Source of the DNA: Mesorhizobium sp. AR02
GTDB taxonomy: Bacteria; Pseudomonadota; Alphaproteobacteria; Rhizobiales; Rhizobiaceae
Assembly (NCBI RefSeq): GCF_024746835.1
Contig: NZ_CP080531.1
Coordinates: 4,856,001-4,920,000, forward strand
Reading direction: 5' to 3'
Length of the DNA stretch: 64,000 nt
The first letter of the stretch is position 1, and each line of letters opens with the position of its first letter. The translations under genes and the position numbers were made by a program. The notes under the pieces were generated by a model. That model saw nothing but the letters and a program-made list of their open reading frames with translations. It was not told the DNA's origin and did no database searches. This document shows positions 27,263 through 36,890 of the stretch, in pieces.

Positions 27263-27475
27263 TCATTTCGTATCGCGTTGGTCGAGCACCTCAAGCATGG
27301 TGGTCAACATGCTTCCGACTTCTTCCGAGATTTCCTCGGGGCGAATTCCCGCCCTGATGGCATCCGCCGTTGCTTGGTCTGCGAGTTTCGCCGCAAGGGC
27401 CGGGTCGGGGTTCGAAATGGGTGGAACATTGTCCTCCACCCATTTCTGCAGGAATTCGATGCCCCGAGCGCTCAT
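27263..27475 (-). CDS. DUF768 family protein
   Basis: A 70-residue protein starting MSARGIEFLQKWVEDNVP and continuing LADQATADAIRAGI with EEISEEVGSMLTTMLEVL. This matches my memory of the DUF768 family, small proteins found mainly in Mesorhizobium and related rhizobia, often in several copies per genome. The function is unknown. The start is an ATG at 27475. It lies downstream of the RTX protein gene on the same strand, separated by a terminator-like hairpin, so it probably has its own promoter. It converges on the P-loop kinase gene. Confidence 0.75.
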   Translation of the reverse strand: MSARGIEFLQKWVEDNVPPISNPDPALAAKLADQATADAIRAGIRPEEISEEVGSMLTTMLEVLDQRDTK

Positions 27476-27520
27476 GACGGACTAATGCGCGTTGGAGCGA
27501 TTTCGTTCCCCCGAAGTATG

Positions 27521-27561
27521 TTCAAGAAAACGTCAGACCCTTGTGATCAGGGCCTGACGTT
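27521..27561 (-). terminator. Rho-independent terminator of the RTX glycosidase-like gene
   Basis: Ten bases beyond the stop of the minus-strand gene, arms AACGTCAGACCCT (27529-27541) and AGGGCCTGACGTT (27549-27561) pair with one mismatch around a 7-base loop. Read on the minus strand, the hairpin is followed by TTTTCTT, the usual U-tract. Confidence 0.75.
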
Positions 27562-27570
27562 CCCCAAGGC

Positions 27571-29124
27571 TCACATTACGAGGAACGAAGACGCCGTCAA
27601 CGCCAGGTGCGGAGCAAGAGTGGCAAACTGGATCTGGTGTGCGCCGCCTGCGCCATCGGCGTCGAAAGAGAGGGCGCCGGTCGAACTGTTGTAGATGATG
27701 TGGTCACCGCTGTCATGCGCACCCTTGCCGACGTGGAATGCCGAGGTGGGAAGGGTGCTGCCTTGAAGGCCGGTAAACACAGTGTGGTCGAGAAGGATCT
27801 TGTCCTGGGCCACATTGAAGTCGGTGATCTTGTCGACATTGCTGGTATTGAGGGCGGATTTGAAGACAAAGACATCCGCGCCCCCATTTCCCGTGAGAAC
27901 GTCTTTCCCGCCACCGCCGTTGATGTAGTTGTTGCCGGCATTGCCATCTATGGTTTGGGAGAACTCGTTTCCTTTGAGATTGATGGGGGAGGTGTCGGAC
28001 TTGCTCGTGGTGGCGAGATGTTCGATCTCCGAGCCGGCCGACAATACATAACTCACCGATGCCAGCACGGTATCGTTGCCGCCGCCCGGCAGTTCCACCA
28101 CCTTGTCGCCGGCGTTGTTGACATAATAGGTGTCGTTGTAGCCGCGGCCGATCATCGTGTCGGCGCCAGTGGTGCCGTGAAGCACATCCGCGCCGCCCGT
28201 GCCGTAGAAAGTGTGATCGCTGGTCGAAGGCACACTGGTGGTCGGGGGCACACTGCTGACCGGAGGCACACTGCTGACCGGAGGCACACTGCTGACCGGA
28301 GGCACGGTGCTGGGCGGAGGCACGGTGCTGGTTGGGGGCACAGTGCTGCCAGTCGTATCGCCGGTCGAAGGCGTGCTGGTGGTGCTCTGGTTGTGCTGAA
28401 GGAAGAGGGCTTGCAGCGCCGACGAGTTGCCAAGCGCCGTGTCGCCCTGTTGAGAACCCCACGCATAGGCATAGTCGAAGGCGGGCGATGGCGCCACCTT
28501 GGCCCAGTGGTCCAGCATGGTCTGTTCCTGGGCGACGGTGGGAAGGACATATTGGCCGCCCGTATCAGTTGTGAAACTGCCGCCCCCAAACGTCTGGTAA
28601 ACCGGAACGATCTGGCTGACCGGGATGCCCGAGGCGACAGCCGCGGCCACGTTCCTGTCGATCATGTTGTAGTCAACCGTGCTTGTGCCGGTGCGTACCG
28701 GGTAGGGATCCACGCCGTAATAGTCGATATGCGTGTTGGCGGGATTGTAAGTGTTTGAAAAATCGGGATTTGCGGAAGACCCCATGTTCATCATGGTGAT
28801 GAAGGTCTTGGCGCCGGGCAGGTTTGTGTGGATCCAGTCGGATTCCGCCTTCAGATTCGCGGCAGTGGCATAGGTCCCCCATTTGCCGGTCGGGTCCGGC
28901 TCATCGACGAGGAAGAAGCCGAATGCCTTCGGATTGCCGATGAAGGGCGTGACTTTCTGGATAAAGGACGAGGTTGCGCCATTGGCTTCATTGAGCCACA
29001 CCAGACCTTTCGTGCCGGCCGGCAAGGCGTTGAGTTCGTCCACGGATGAAACGTCGACAAGATTGAATCCGGCGGCGGTGACCTCGGAGGCCGATCCACC
29101 CGAGGCGTAATGGAGGGTTGTCAT
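27571..29124 (-). CDS. Secreted glycosidase-like protein with RTX calcium-binding repeats
   Basis: 517 residues. The N-terminal part (1-245) looks like a glycoside-hydrolase TIM barrel: AFGFFLVDEPDPTG offers a candidate acid/base Glu, and HIDYYGVDPYPV and YAYAWGSQQGD are typical barrel-end motifs. A low-complexity VPP-rich linker (about 258-300) follows. The C-terminus has RTX-type glycine/aspartate repeats (GTGGADVLHGTTGADTMIG; GGGGKDVLTGNGGADVFVF) and ends in a hydrophobic tail LTASSFLVM. There is no N-terminal signal peptide; RTX repeats plus such a tail indicate type I secretion. The ABC/HlyD pair at 56-59 kb is a likely exporter, as PrsDE exports EPS-glycanases in Rhizobium. The ATG at 29124 follows an AAGGA site. 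A polysaccharide-trimming role is inference. Confidence 0.8.
   Translation of the reverse strand: MTTLHYASGGSASEVTAAGFNLVDVSSVDELNALPAGTKGLVWLNEANGATSSFIQKVTPFIGNPKAFGFFLVDEPDPTGKWGTYATAANLKAESDWIHTNLPGAKTFITMMNMGSSANPDFSNTYNPANTHIDYYGVDPYPVRTGTSTVDYNMIDRNVAAAVASGIPVSQIVPVYQTFGGGSFTTDTGGQYVLPTVAQEQTMLDHWAKVAPSPAFDYAYAWGSQQGDTALGNSSALQALFLQHNQSTTSTPSTGDTTGSTVPPTSTVPPPSTVPPVSSVPPVSSVPPVSSVPPTTSVPSTSDHTFYGTGGADVLHGTTGADTMIGRGYNDTYYVNNAGDKVVELPGGGNDTVLASVSYVLSAGSEIEHLATTSKSDTSPINLKGNEFSQTIDGNAGNNYINGGGGKDVLTGNGGADVFVFKSALNTSNVDKITDFNVAQDKILLDHTVFTGLQGSTLPTSAFHVGKGAHDSGDHIIYNSSTGALSFDADGAGGAHQIQFATLAPHLALTASSFLVM
28226..28351. repeat. 18-bp tandem repeat encoding the VPP linker
   Basis: Seven consecutive 18-bp units related to GGAGGCACACTGCTGACC lie inside the RTX glycosidase-like gene. 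Three central units are (near) identical and the outer ones diverge. Each encodes six residues of the type VSSVPP on the minus strand. Copy number is likely to vary between strains. Confidence 0.85.
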
Positions 29125-29348
29125 GCAAATATCCTTCGTCCGATTCGGTAGGTGCCCCACACCTGCCTACGGGAAAGGATACATTAGAGACAAATCACAT
29201 ACCGGCGCCTGTTGATAGAATCTTTGATCATCGTGAAGAAAACGCTACCGGCTCGGCCGGCTAGCTTGCCTCCGAGGCTTGTAGACTATCCAACGATTTT
29301 TGGCACTCCACGCAGGACTGTGGAGTGCGCATGGCGACCGTCTATTTG

Positions 29349-32117
29349 CTATGCGCCACTCATCAGAAGGGCCCTTTCTATCAACGGACGGTTGTGGCTG
29401 AGATGGGGTTCAACGAGCATGTCCAGGTGCCCGCCGACGATCGGGACTATGTTCAGGCCGGTAACGAAAGCACTCCACCCAAGGTCTGTCGGAACGCCTG
29501 TGCGCCTGCACCGAAACAAGGTGGCGGTAATCGGCAATGCGGGCTTCGGTTGCGCGAGCCATTGGCCAAATGCCCGCATCCGCAGGATTTCTTCGAGCTC
29601 GAGGCGCAAAATGAATCGCGTTCTGGCGAAGGTCTTCCATTTAAGCCAGTCGATGCCTCTCGCGAGCTGGGCCTCGGCACCAAATCGGGCAAACAATTTT
29701 GCCAGAGCCCGCAAAGTCATGCGATCCACCGTCACTCTATGCGCGCGGATGCGCTGAGCGGTTCGTGCAAGAGTTTCACGGTAATTGTGCTGCCCAGGCC
29801 CGATATTGGTGTCGAGGATTCCCAGGAACGTGACCGACCGACCGGCAGCAACAAGTTTGGCGGCAACTTCGAACGCGACGCCGCCACCAAGCGAATAGCC
29901 GATCAGCTTGACATTGCCATCAGGCTGGACCTGGCCGATCTGGTCGACAACCGCATCCACCATCCGCGGTATCGTGCCATGTCCCCTCAGCAGATCGTTC
30001 AGATCCCCGTAGCGCACGGCAACAACCCTGGCGACATTGCCCATCTCGGCACCGAAGGCCGCCAGGCTTGGGCCGTAGCCGATCGATCCCGGCACGATGA
30101 ACAAAATGGGCCTCGGGTCGGAAGCCTCGATAAGCGAGCTACTTGTGTCCTGCCCTGGAGACGCAGCCCGGACGACATCGGCAAAGCTCATCCCGACTGT
30201 GAACGCGTCCAGGTTGAGTTCCCGCCCCAGAGCCGTCTCAAGTTCCATGACGAATTGCAGCAGTTTCAATGAATCGCCACCGGCATCGTCCCAGCGGCTG
30301 CCAGCAGCCCTTTTGCCCGGGAGAATCCTTTCCCATACGGCCGCAGCGGTGCCTTCGATATCAAGCGGGTTCGCTGCCTGCCGGGCGATGGGCGTATTCT
30401 GGGCGTCTTGCGCGTTCAGTGCGCGATCCAGTTCCCGCAGCCTGACACCGTCGACCTTGCCGCCTTTGAGCTGCGGTATCTCGGCAACACTGTGCAGTCG
30501 CGTCGGATGAACCGCCGGCGGCAAGGCCGTCCTGATCAAGTCGCGCAATTCAGCAATGAGCTCGCTTTCGCCAGGTCTCGCGGGGACGACAAAGGCCACC
30601 AGTTCGTTCGCATCCGTCACCACCGCAACGGCATCATCCACCTGGGGCGCCCGGCGCAAGACGAGTTCCAGCTCGGCAGGTTCGACCCGCCTTCCGTTTA
30701 TTTTGATCTGGCGTCCCTTTCGTCCGACGATCCACATCATTCCGGTGTCGTCGACCTTGACCAGATCGCCCGTTGCGAAGGTTCGAAGCCGGGGGTTGCC
30801 GGAGTTCGCTTGAAGAGGGACGTTTTCCCCATCCGCCCAATAGCCGAGCGTGGTGTAGTTGCCTCTGATCAGCAACTCTCCTTCATCGCCCGGGGCGACT
30901 TCGCATGCGTTCTCATCCACGATGGTATATTCGATGCCGGGTAGGACGAAGCCAACCGGGACCGTCGCGCCTCGTTCCTGGTAGCCTCTCGGCAGAAACC
31001 ATTGGGTGCCAGTCGTTTCCGTGGACGAATAGCTGATCTGGACAAGACAGGAATCGGGAACGCTGTCGCGGAGCCGGTCGATATCGGACCATAGAATCTT
31101 TTCTCCGCCGACCCGCACGATCCGCAAGGAAGAGAATGTGTCGGGCGCAGAACCATTCATCAACACACGCAGCAGGGCCGGCACGAGATAGACGACCGTT
31201 ACCCGCCATTTCTCGAAATTTTCGCGGGCGGCGCGAATGCCGGCGCTCTCGATATCCGAGAGGTACAATGTGGCGCCGCACAGCATCGGGGTCATCATCT
31301 CGCGGCATCCCGCGATCGTCGCCGGCCCGGTCAGTGGCATGAACACGTCGTCGGGACCGAAGTGGCAGGCATCCACATACTGCTGAACGCGTTGGAGGAT
31401 CGCCCGCTGGCTGTTGACGACGCCCTTCGGCGCCCCGGTGCTGCCCGACGTGTACAGAACGATTGCCGGGGCATCGACCGACACTTCGGACGGTAACGCC
31501 GATAAGCTGCCATCCGGCGTTGCGGCCATGCAATTTGCCGCGTCGATCCATATGAGGGAGGAGGCATCCGGCCAGCCTGCCGGCTTGCCCGGCCCTGGCT
31601 TTATGATTGCAGCCAGCCGCGCGCTGGTGGCAATTGCAGCGAGGCGCTGAAATGGATCCCGGGGGTTCAACGGCACGGCGGGCCTGCCAGCCCGCATGGC
31701 GGCGAGCATGGCCACCGGATACCAGAGGGTATTTCCGATAAGAAGCCCGACAGCCTTGCCCGGTGGGACCGAACCAGCAATCGCACCCGCCAGGGTTTGG
31801 ACTGCGTTGAGCAGTTCCGAAAAGCTGAGGGATGTGGAGCCGTCACTGATCGCGATCTTGTCAGGGTATTTTTCGACAATCCGCTCCAGGTGAAAGAATG
31901 CCGATTTTTCGGAGAAGTCGTCGCCCATCCAGGGGAAGGGGAGGCTGGTTGGCCCGTCCATGTCCAGAGGGTGGGTGGAGGCCTGTTTCCATGTGAAGCC
32001 GTCTGGAGGGCTGGTGTTGCGATTTGTCACAACACCTTGATCCGTCGGTCCGCCAACGAAAGGCAAGGTGCGTGTAAAATAGCTTTCTAAACGCGGGCGC
32101 CCCGACGTTTCCAACAC
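29349..32117 (-). CDS. NRPS-like A-T-TE protein (copy 2)
   Basis: 922 residues with the same layout as copy 1: adenylation domain (VLYTSGSTGAPKGVVNSQR; MWIVGRKGRQIKINGRRVE; LKGGKVDGVRL), carrier domain with DDAGGDSLKLLQ, and thioesterase with LIGYSLGGGVAFEVA, where the usual GHS is GYS, and IVGGHLDML for the His region. Long segments agree with copy 1, for instance YVDACH, GPATIAGCRE and VVYLVPALLR, so they arose by duplication. It would load and release a single acid; differences in the adenylation pocket could change the substrate. The start is uncertain: GTG at 32117 or TTG at 32114 with AAGGGGG nearby, or an internal ATG at 31961 without a clear ribosome site. It is divergent from the polysaccharide locus. 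Confidence 0.88.
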   Translation of the reverse strand: MLETSGRPRLESYFTRTLPFVGGPTDQGVVTNRNTSPPDGFTWKQASTHPLDMDGPTSLPFPWMGDDFSEKSAFFHLERIVEKYPDKIAISDGSTSLSFSELLNAVQTLAGAIAGSVPPGKAVGLLIGNTLWYPVAMLAAMRAGRPAVPLNPRDPFQRLAAIATSARLAAIIKPGPGKPAGWPDASSLIWIDAANCMAATPDGSLSALPSEVSVDAPAIVLYTSGSTGAPKGVVNSQRAILQRVQQYVDACHFGPDDVFMPLTGPATIAGCREMMTPMLCGATLYLSDIESAGIRAARENFEKWRVTVVYLVPALLRVLMNGSAPDTFSSLRIVRVGGEKILWSDIDRLRDSVPDSCLVQISYSSTETTGTQWFLPRGYQERGATVPVGFVLPGIEYTIVDENACEVAPGDEGELLIRGNYTTLGYWADGENVPLQANSGNPRLRTFATGDLVKVDDTGMMWIVGRKGRQIKINGRRVEPAELELVLRRAPQVDDAVAVVTDANELVAFVVPARPGESELIAELRDLIRTALPPAVHPTRLHSVAEIPQLKGGKVDGVRLRELDRALNAQDAQNTPIARQAANPLDIEGTAAAVWERILPGKRAAGSRWDDAGGDSLKLLQFVMELETALGRELNLDAFTVGMSFADVVRAASPGQDTSSSLIEASDPRPILFIVPGSIGYGPSLAAFGAEMGNVARVVAVRYGDLNDLLRGHGTIPRMVDAVVDQIGQVQPDGNVKLIGYSLGGGVAFEVAAKLVAAGRSVTFLGILDTNIGPGQHNYRETLARTAQRIRAHRVTVDRMTLRALAKLFARFGAEAQLARGIDWLKWKTFARTRFILRLELEEILRMRAFGQWLAQPKPALPITATLFRCRRTGVPTDLGWSAFVTGLNIVPIVGGHLDMLVEPHLSHNRPLIERALLMSGA

Positions 32118-32410
32118 AGCCCCCTTGTTTTGCTGCCTAGCTTTGCAGTGTCGTACGCGACCATGTTGGCCCTTGCATCGTTAGAACGAATGAGTTCCCG
32201 GTCGACTCAGCGATCCGACAGCAGTTGTCGTTGCATCGCCGCATCGTCCAACCCCTTGCTTCATTCAAACAGACGAGGACAGCGCGAAGGCCTGCTCCTA
32301 GCGTGGACTTGGGTGTTGTGTGTGCAGGGGCGATGAAGCCGGGCCATGAAAACAGATAGGGCCAGCGGTTTTGCGCGATTGGGATACTGCCGGCATCCAG
32401 GAGGGACAAG
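32118..32410. other. Divergent promoter region of the first polysaccharide operon
   Basis: Almost 300 bp between the minus-strand A-T-TE gene and the plus-strand glycosyltransferase gene. It should hold both promoters. I found no clear operator or promoter consensus. Confidence 0.4.
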
Positions 32411-33634
32411 ATGAGTCCGCATCTGGTTTGCGTTGGAGGCGAGGATCACCGGCTTAGAATCCCGTTCCTTCTGGCGCTGCGTGAAAGGGGCTTTCGGGTC
32501 ACTGCCGTCTCGAGCGATGCCGGAGGCGCCTTTTCACCCCATGGCATTCCGCATCGCCGGCTTGCGTTCGACCGCTTTGCCAGTGGCGGTGGAGAATGGG
32601 GCGCTGTCAGCGCGGTCCGTAAATTGATGTCCGAACTGCGTCCGGACATCGTTCAAAGTTTCGATACCAAGCCGAACCTCCTGACCCCTTTGGCCGTGCG
32701 CGGGCAGGTTCCGGTCATTCGCACCATCAATGGGCTTGGTTGGACATTCTCATCACGGGAACCGCGGGCGTTGGCGCTGCGTCCGGTCTTTTGCGGCCTT
32801 CAGGGGCTGGCATCACTTTGGACAGCCATGACGGTCTTCCAGAATCGCGACGATCAGGCCTTCTTCGAGCGCTATCGGCTGGTGGGTCACGGCAAAGGGC
32901 GATTGATCCGGAGTTCTGGCATCGACCCGAATGCGTTCTCGACAGCAAGGTATCGTGGCCCTTCGGCCACCACGATGCGCGAGGAGCTTGGGCTTCAGTC
33001 GGCCGAAGTCATAATCTTTGTCGGTCGGCTGACTCGCCAGAAGGGGATTCCGACCCTCATCAAGGCGGTTCCCCGCGTCCTCTCCGAGAGGCCCAACGCG
33101 CGTTTCGTGCTTGTCGGTCCGCAAGACTCCGAAGGTCCGTTCGCGGTCAGCAGGTCCGATATCGAGCAATATGCTCCTCACGTCATCGCCCTGGGGCCAA
33201 GGCGGGACGTTCCGGCCCTCCTTGGCATGGCGGATCTGTTCGCGTTTCCAACGCAGTATCGCGAGGGAATTCCGCGCGTCCTGCTGGAGGCAGGATTGTC
33301 CGGATTGCCAATCGTCGCCTCCCGAATGCCCGGCTGCAATGACGTGGTTGAAGATGGTTGGAATGGCTATCTCGTCGCGCCGCGCGATGCGGATGGCCTG
33401 GCATCCAGAATAATCGATCTTCTGTCCGACCGCGCCCGCGGAAAGATCATGGGCAGCCGTTCCGTCGGCCTCGTGCGGGAGCGCTTTTCGCTGTCGTGGG
33501 TCGTCGACCAATATTGCGACCTATACAAGACTGTCCTCGGTGGCAAATACCGCGGCAGTCTTGCTCGACCCGCACCCGCGATCTTGAGGGAAGAGGGTGC
33601 GCGGAGCCCCCGACTGGGCGAGGCACGGCAATGA
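32411..33634 (+). CDS. Family 4 glycosyltransferase
   Basis: A GT-B fold retaining glycosyltransferase of 407 residues. The N-terminal acceptor half contains RPDIVQSFDTKPNLLTPLA. The C-terminal donor-binding half has IIFVGRLTRQKGIPTLIKAV and the E-x7-E-like signature REGIPRVLLEAGLSGLPIV near residue 285. It transfers one sugar from a nucleotide donor to a lipid-linked acceptor at the cytosolic membrane face; donor and linkage cannot be read. The ATG at 32411 lies behind a strong GGAGGG. It is the first gene of the plus-strand locus and overlaps the next by ATGA. Some residues resemble CapM/WbnK-like enzymes that act early in repeat-unit assembly. Confidence 0.88.
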   Translation: MSPHLVCVGGEDHRLRIPFLLALRERGFRVTAVSSDAGGAFSPHGIPHRRLAFDRFASGGGEWGAVSAVRKLMSELRPDIVQSFDTKPNLLTPLAVRGQVPVIRTINGLGWTFSSREPRALALRPVFCGLQGLASLWTAMTVFQNRDDQAFFERYRLVGHGKGRLIRSSGIDPNAFSTARYRGPSATTMREELGLQSAEVIIFVGRLTRQKGIPTLIKAVPRVLSERPNARFVLVGPQDSEGPFAVSRSDIEQYAPHVIALGPRRDVPALLGMADLFAFPTQYREGIPRVLLEAGLSGLPIVASRMPGCNDVVEDGWNGYLVAPRDADGLASRIIDLLSDRARGKIMGSRSVGLVRERFSLSWVVDQYCDLYKTVLGGKYRGSLARPAPAILREEGARSPRLGEARQ

Positions 33635-34890
33635 TCCGTGACGCGCTCCTGGCCTTCGGCATCGCGATGTCCTACGCGGTGCAACTCAGCATTCCGGGGC
33701 TGCCGTTCGGCTACAGCGAACTGTTCCTCACGCTCTGGATATTGCTGTCGATCACGCGGATCCTTGCTGGCGGCCGACTGGAGGTTACGCCGGCCGTGGC
33801 CAAACTTGGACGTTTCTGGCTGATCCTGACGCTTGCCCTGGGCGTGGGTTCCATCATCGGCTTTCTGACGACCACACTGTTCCTCGATCCGTTGCTGCAT
33901 GACACGATGGCGTATGTGCTGTTGGCCTGCGTTACCTGCCTGGCTGCCGCGGAGCCCAACGCGGCTGTCCGTTTACGCCGTATCGCCTGGTGGATGATCG
34001 CTGTCGCGAGTGCGGGCTTTGTCATTCAGGTAGGGCTTGGTTTCGGCTGGATCCATCAGTCTGGCGTCCACCCCTGGTACTGGGACCGCTTCTGCGGTTG
34101 GTCTGACAATCCGAACCAGCTTGCGCTCTACTGCGCTCTCCTCGGTCCGCTGGCTCTGCATCTTGCCACAACCACCAGCAATCCGTGGGGACGATGCCTT
34201 GGGGTGTGCAGCCTGATCCTCACCTTCTATGTCGGAAGACTGACAAAGAGCGATACCTATCTCTATACGACAGTCCTGGCTTGCCTGATCCTTCTCGGAC
34301 TGCGGATTCGGGCATGGCTGACAAGCGACGGCGGCAAGGTCAGCCTGCCGCGGCAACTTGCCCTCCTGTTCGCCGTTGGCTTCCTTCCGTTGGCCATATC
34401 AATGGCGCCTTACGCCCTCAGCGAGGCCGCCAGCGCCGAAGACTTCGCCAAGAGCCTCACCAAGGACAAGGGCGGGGAGGCGACCGCGGAAACCGCGGCA
34501 CTTCGCCTCTACCTTTGGGACGCGGCATTGGACAAGGGGGCAAGATCCGGATCTCTGGGTCTCGGCCCAGGCCCGCACCTTGATACTCCCCCCGTCGTCA
34601 ATCAGCAGTTTCTGCCGCGGCCCTTCGAGGCCCATAGCACGATCCTCGATCTCTACACTCAGGGCGGCCTGATTTCAGTCCTGGCCCTGGTGTGGATCCT
34701 CGGTTCGTCCGCCTTGTCCGCCTGGCGTGCGAAGCTGGACGCGCTCGTGGCGCTCGTGGCATCGATCGCTGTCTTCAGTGCTCCGCATCTGATCATCCGC
34801 CATCCGATCGTGTGGTTCTGCCTGACCCTCTGCCTTGTCGCAGGAACGCCGCAGGCGATCCCCGCGATCGTTCGCCAGAGGAGATATTAG
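33631..34890 (+). CDS. O-antigen ligase/polymerase-like membrane protein (Wzy-like)
   Basis: 419 residues with about ten to twelve membrane helices. A larger polar loop near residues 270-330 contains LRLYLWDAALDKGARSGSLG and ends HSTILDLYTQGGLISVLALV, the pattern of the O-antigen-ligase superfamily, whose periplasmic loop and WDNPNQLA-type motif (here GWSDNPNQLALYC) are typical. It would polymerise repeat units or ligate the chain in the periplasm. The ATG at 33631 overlaps the previous stop by 4 bp, so the pair is translationally coupled. A position in the same operon as a flippase and a Wzc-like protein supports a Wzy role. Confidence 0.85.
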   Translation: MIRDALLAFGIAMSYAVQLSIPGLPFGYSELFLTLWILLSITRILAGGRLEVTPAVAKLGRFWLILTLALGVGSIIGFLTTTLFLDPLLHDTMAYVLLACVTCLAAAEPNAAVRLRRIAWWMIAVASAGFVIQVGLGFGWIHQSGVHPWYWDRFCGWSDNPNQLALYCALLGPLALHLATTTSNPWGRCLGVCSLILTFYVGRLTKSDTYLYTTVLACLILLGLRIRAWLTSDGGKVSLPRQLALLFAVGFLPLAISMAPYALSEAASAEDFAKSLTKDKGGEATAETAALRLYLWDAALDKGARSGSLGLGPGPHLDTPPVVNQQFLPRPFEAHSTILDLYTQGGLISVLALVWILGSSALSAWRAKLDALVALVASIAVFSAPHLIIRHPIVWFCLTLCLVAGTPQAIPAIVRQRRY

Positions 34891-34891
34891 A

Positions 34892-36889
34892 ATGTGTGGG
34901 ATCGCCGGAATTCTCTTGGCGCCCGATGCAGCCAATGCCAACGCGCTCAGGGCGATCGGACCGATGATGATGGCCCTTCGTCATCGCGGGCCTGATGGCG
35001 AGGCATTCTGGATGAGCCGTGAAGCCGGGATCGCCTTCGGCCACCGGCGTCTGGCCATCGTCGACCTGTCGGAGGCGGGTCGCCAGCCGATGCACTCCGC
35101 GAGCGGCCGGTATGTCATGACCTTCAATGGCGAAATATACAATTTTCGTGATCTGCGCCGCGAACTGGAAGGGGCGGGTCACCATTTCCGCGGCACCAGC
35201 GACACGGAAGTCATGCTGTGCGCCATCGAGAGCTGGGGCCTCGATACGGCACTCGCGCGCTTCGCCGGCATGTTCGCTTTCGGGCTGTGGGATCTGCAGA
35301 AACGGATTCTCCATCTCGCCCGTGACCGAATGGGCAAAAAGCCGCTCTATGTCGCCTCGACACGTGAAGCGCTCGTCTTCGCCTCGGAGCTGAAGGCGGT
35401 CACTTGTTTCCCGGGATTCACCCCGGAACTCGATGTCGATGCGGCGGCGACGATGCTTTCGAAAGGGTGGGTGCCGGATGACCGGTGCATCTGGCAGGGC
35501 GTGTTCAAGCTGCCGCCCGGTTCAGTCCTGTCGGTGACGGCGGCGGATTTCGCCAATGCACGCGGCGCCGGTTCGCTTGCGCATCGCATTCGCCGCTGGT
35601 GGTCGCTGGCCGATGTCGCCTGCAAGGGGCAGCGGGATCCGATCGCCGGCAGCGACGAGGACCTTACGACTGAGCTCGACAGCCTGCTCCGCCTTGCCGT
35701 CAGAGAACGAATGATTGCCGATGTACCGCTAGGCGCCTTTCTGTCGGGCGGAATTGACAGCTCGACGGTCGTCGCCCTGATGCAGGCACAGTCCCGGAAG
35801 CCTGTTCGCACGTTCACCATAGCGTTCGGCGAGAGCGGGTTCGATGAGGCCCCCCATGCGGCCGCGGTTGCGCGGCATCTGGGCACCGATCATACGGAAC
35901 TTCATCTCTCACCGGCCGCGGCGCTTGAGGTCATCCCGGAGCTGCCTCGGATTTGGGACGAGCCGTTCGCCGATGAGTCGCAGATACCGACGCTGCTGGT
36001 GTCGCGCCTCGCCCGGCAACATGTAACCGTGGCGCTGTCAGGCGATGGTGGCGACGAGTGCTTTGCGGGCTATTCTCGACACTTCCTGGCAACCCGCCTC
36101 GAAAGGCAGCATCAGTTGCCATCGTCATTTCGTCGGATGTTGGCGGCGGGGGCTGGATTGCTGGCCCAGGCCTCTCAGAAGAATATGTTCGGCAGCCTGC
36201 CGCTTTCGGCAAATATGCGGCACGGATTGCGCAGTGACCGCCTGAATCGCCTCGCGCGCCTGCTCGCGGCGACAGATGAGGACGACCTGCTTCGACAACT
36301 GACGGGGTCTTCGACCAACGACCTTGTTCATCGCAAGCCGCCGGCATCGCTTGCCGGCACAACAAAGCTCGACGACCTGCTCTCCCGTCTCCTGTTCGAC
36401 GACATGACCGGCTATCTGCCGGGCGACATCCTGGTGAAGCTCGATCGCGCCACCATGGCCAACAGCCTCGAGGGACGATGCCCGATCCTGGACCATCGCG
36501 TCGTTGAATTCGCCTGGCGTCTGCCGAGCAGTGCCAAGGTCCGAAATGGCAAGGGCAAATGGATACTTCGCCAACTCCTTGATCGTTATGTACCGCGCCG
36601 ACTGGTCGATCGGCCCAAGCAAGGTTTCGACGTTCCGGTCGGGGCCTGGCTGAAGGGACCCCTGCGCGACTGGGCAGCGGATATCATCGCCACGATACGC
36701 CTATCCGGAGACGGGGTCATCGACTGTGCGAAGGTCGACGCATGTTGGCGCGATCATCTGCATGGAAGCCAAGATCATTTCCGCGATCTGTGGCCGGTGC
36801 TCATGTTCCAGGCGTGGCGCAACGAAGCCATGCGGCCATCGGCGCCGGCAACGCGCCCTTCTTACGATATCGAACTGACAGGGGATTGA
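34892..36889 (+). CDS. AsnB-like glutamine-dependent amidotransferase (copy 2)
   Basis: 665 residues. The class II glutaminase domain begins MCGIAGILLAPDA with nucleophile Cys2 and has LRHRGPDGEAFWM and TFNGEIYNFRDLR. The synthetase domain has FLSGGIDSSTVVALM near residue 290 and TVALSGDGGDECFAGYSRH near 385. The ATG at 34892 follows AGAGGAGA and puts Cys at position 2, as required. Located between Wzy-like and Wzc-like genes, it probably amidates a sugar acid or an acyl substituent of the polysaccharide, as AsnB homologues do in several O-antigen loci, rather than making asparagine. The nearby UDP-glucuronate-epimerase-like gene could supply a uronic acid (inference). It ends one base before the next start codon. 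Confidence 0.88.
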   Translation: MCGIAGILLAPDAANANALRAIGPMMMALRHRGPDGEAFWMSREAGIAFGHRRLAIVDLSEAGRQPMHSASGRYVMTFNGEIYNFRDLRRELEGAGHHFRGTSDTEVMLCAIESWGLDTALARFAGMFAFGLWDLQKRILHLARDRMGKKPLYVASTREALVFASELKAVTCFPGFTPELDVDAAATMLSKGWVPDDRCIWQGVFKLPPGSVLSVTAADFANARGAGSLAHRIRRWWSLADVACKGQRDPIAGSDEDLTTELDSLLRLAVRERMIADVPLGAFLSGGIDSSTVVALMQAQSRKPVRTFTIAFGESGFDEAPHAAAVARHLGTDHTELHLSPAAALEVIPELPRIWDEPFADESQIPTLLVSRLARQHVTVALSGDGGDECFAGYSRHFLATRLERQHQLPSSFRRMLAAGAGLLAQASQKNMFGSLPLSANMRHGLRSDRLNRLARLLAATDEDDLLRQLTGSSTNDLVHRKPPASLAGTTKLDDLLSRLLFDDMTGYLPGDILVKLDRATMANSLEGRCPILDHRVVEFAWRLPSSAKVRNGKGKWILRQLLDRYVPRRLVDRPKQGFDVPVGAWLKGPLRDWAADIIATIRLSGDGVIDCAKVDACWRDHLHGSQDHFRDLWPVLMFQAWRNEAMRPSAPATRPSYDIELTGD

Positions 36890-36890
36890 G

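Noticed and set aside
27607..28758. 383-codon plus-strand frame opposite the RTX gene
   Set aside because: A shadow of the repeat-rich minus-strand gene, with repetitive R, H and G residues caused by the linker repeats.
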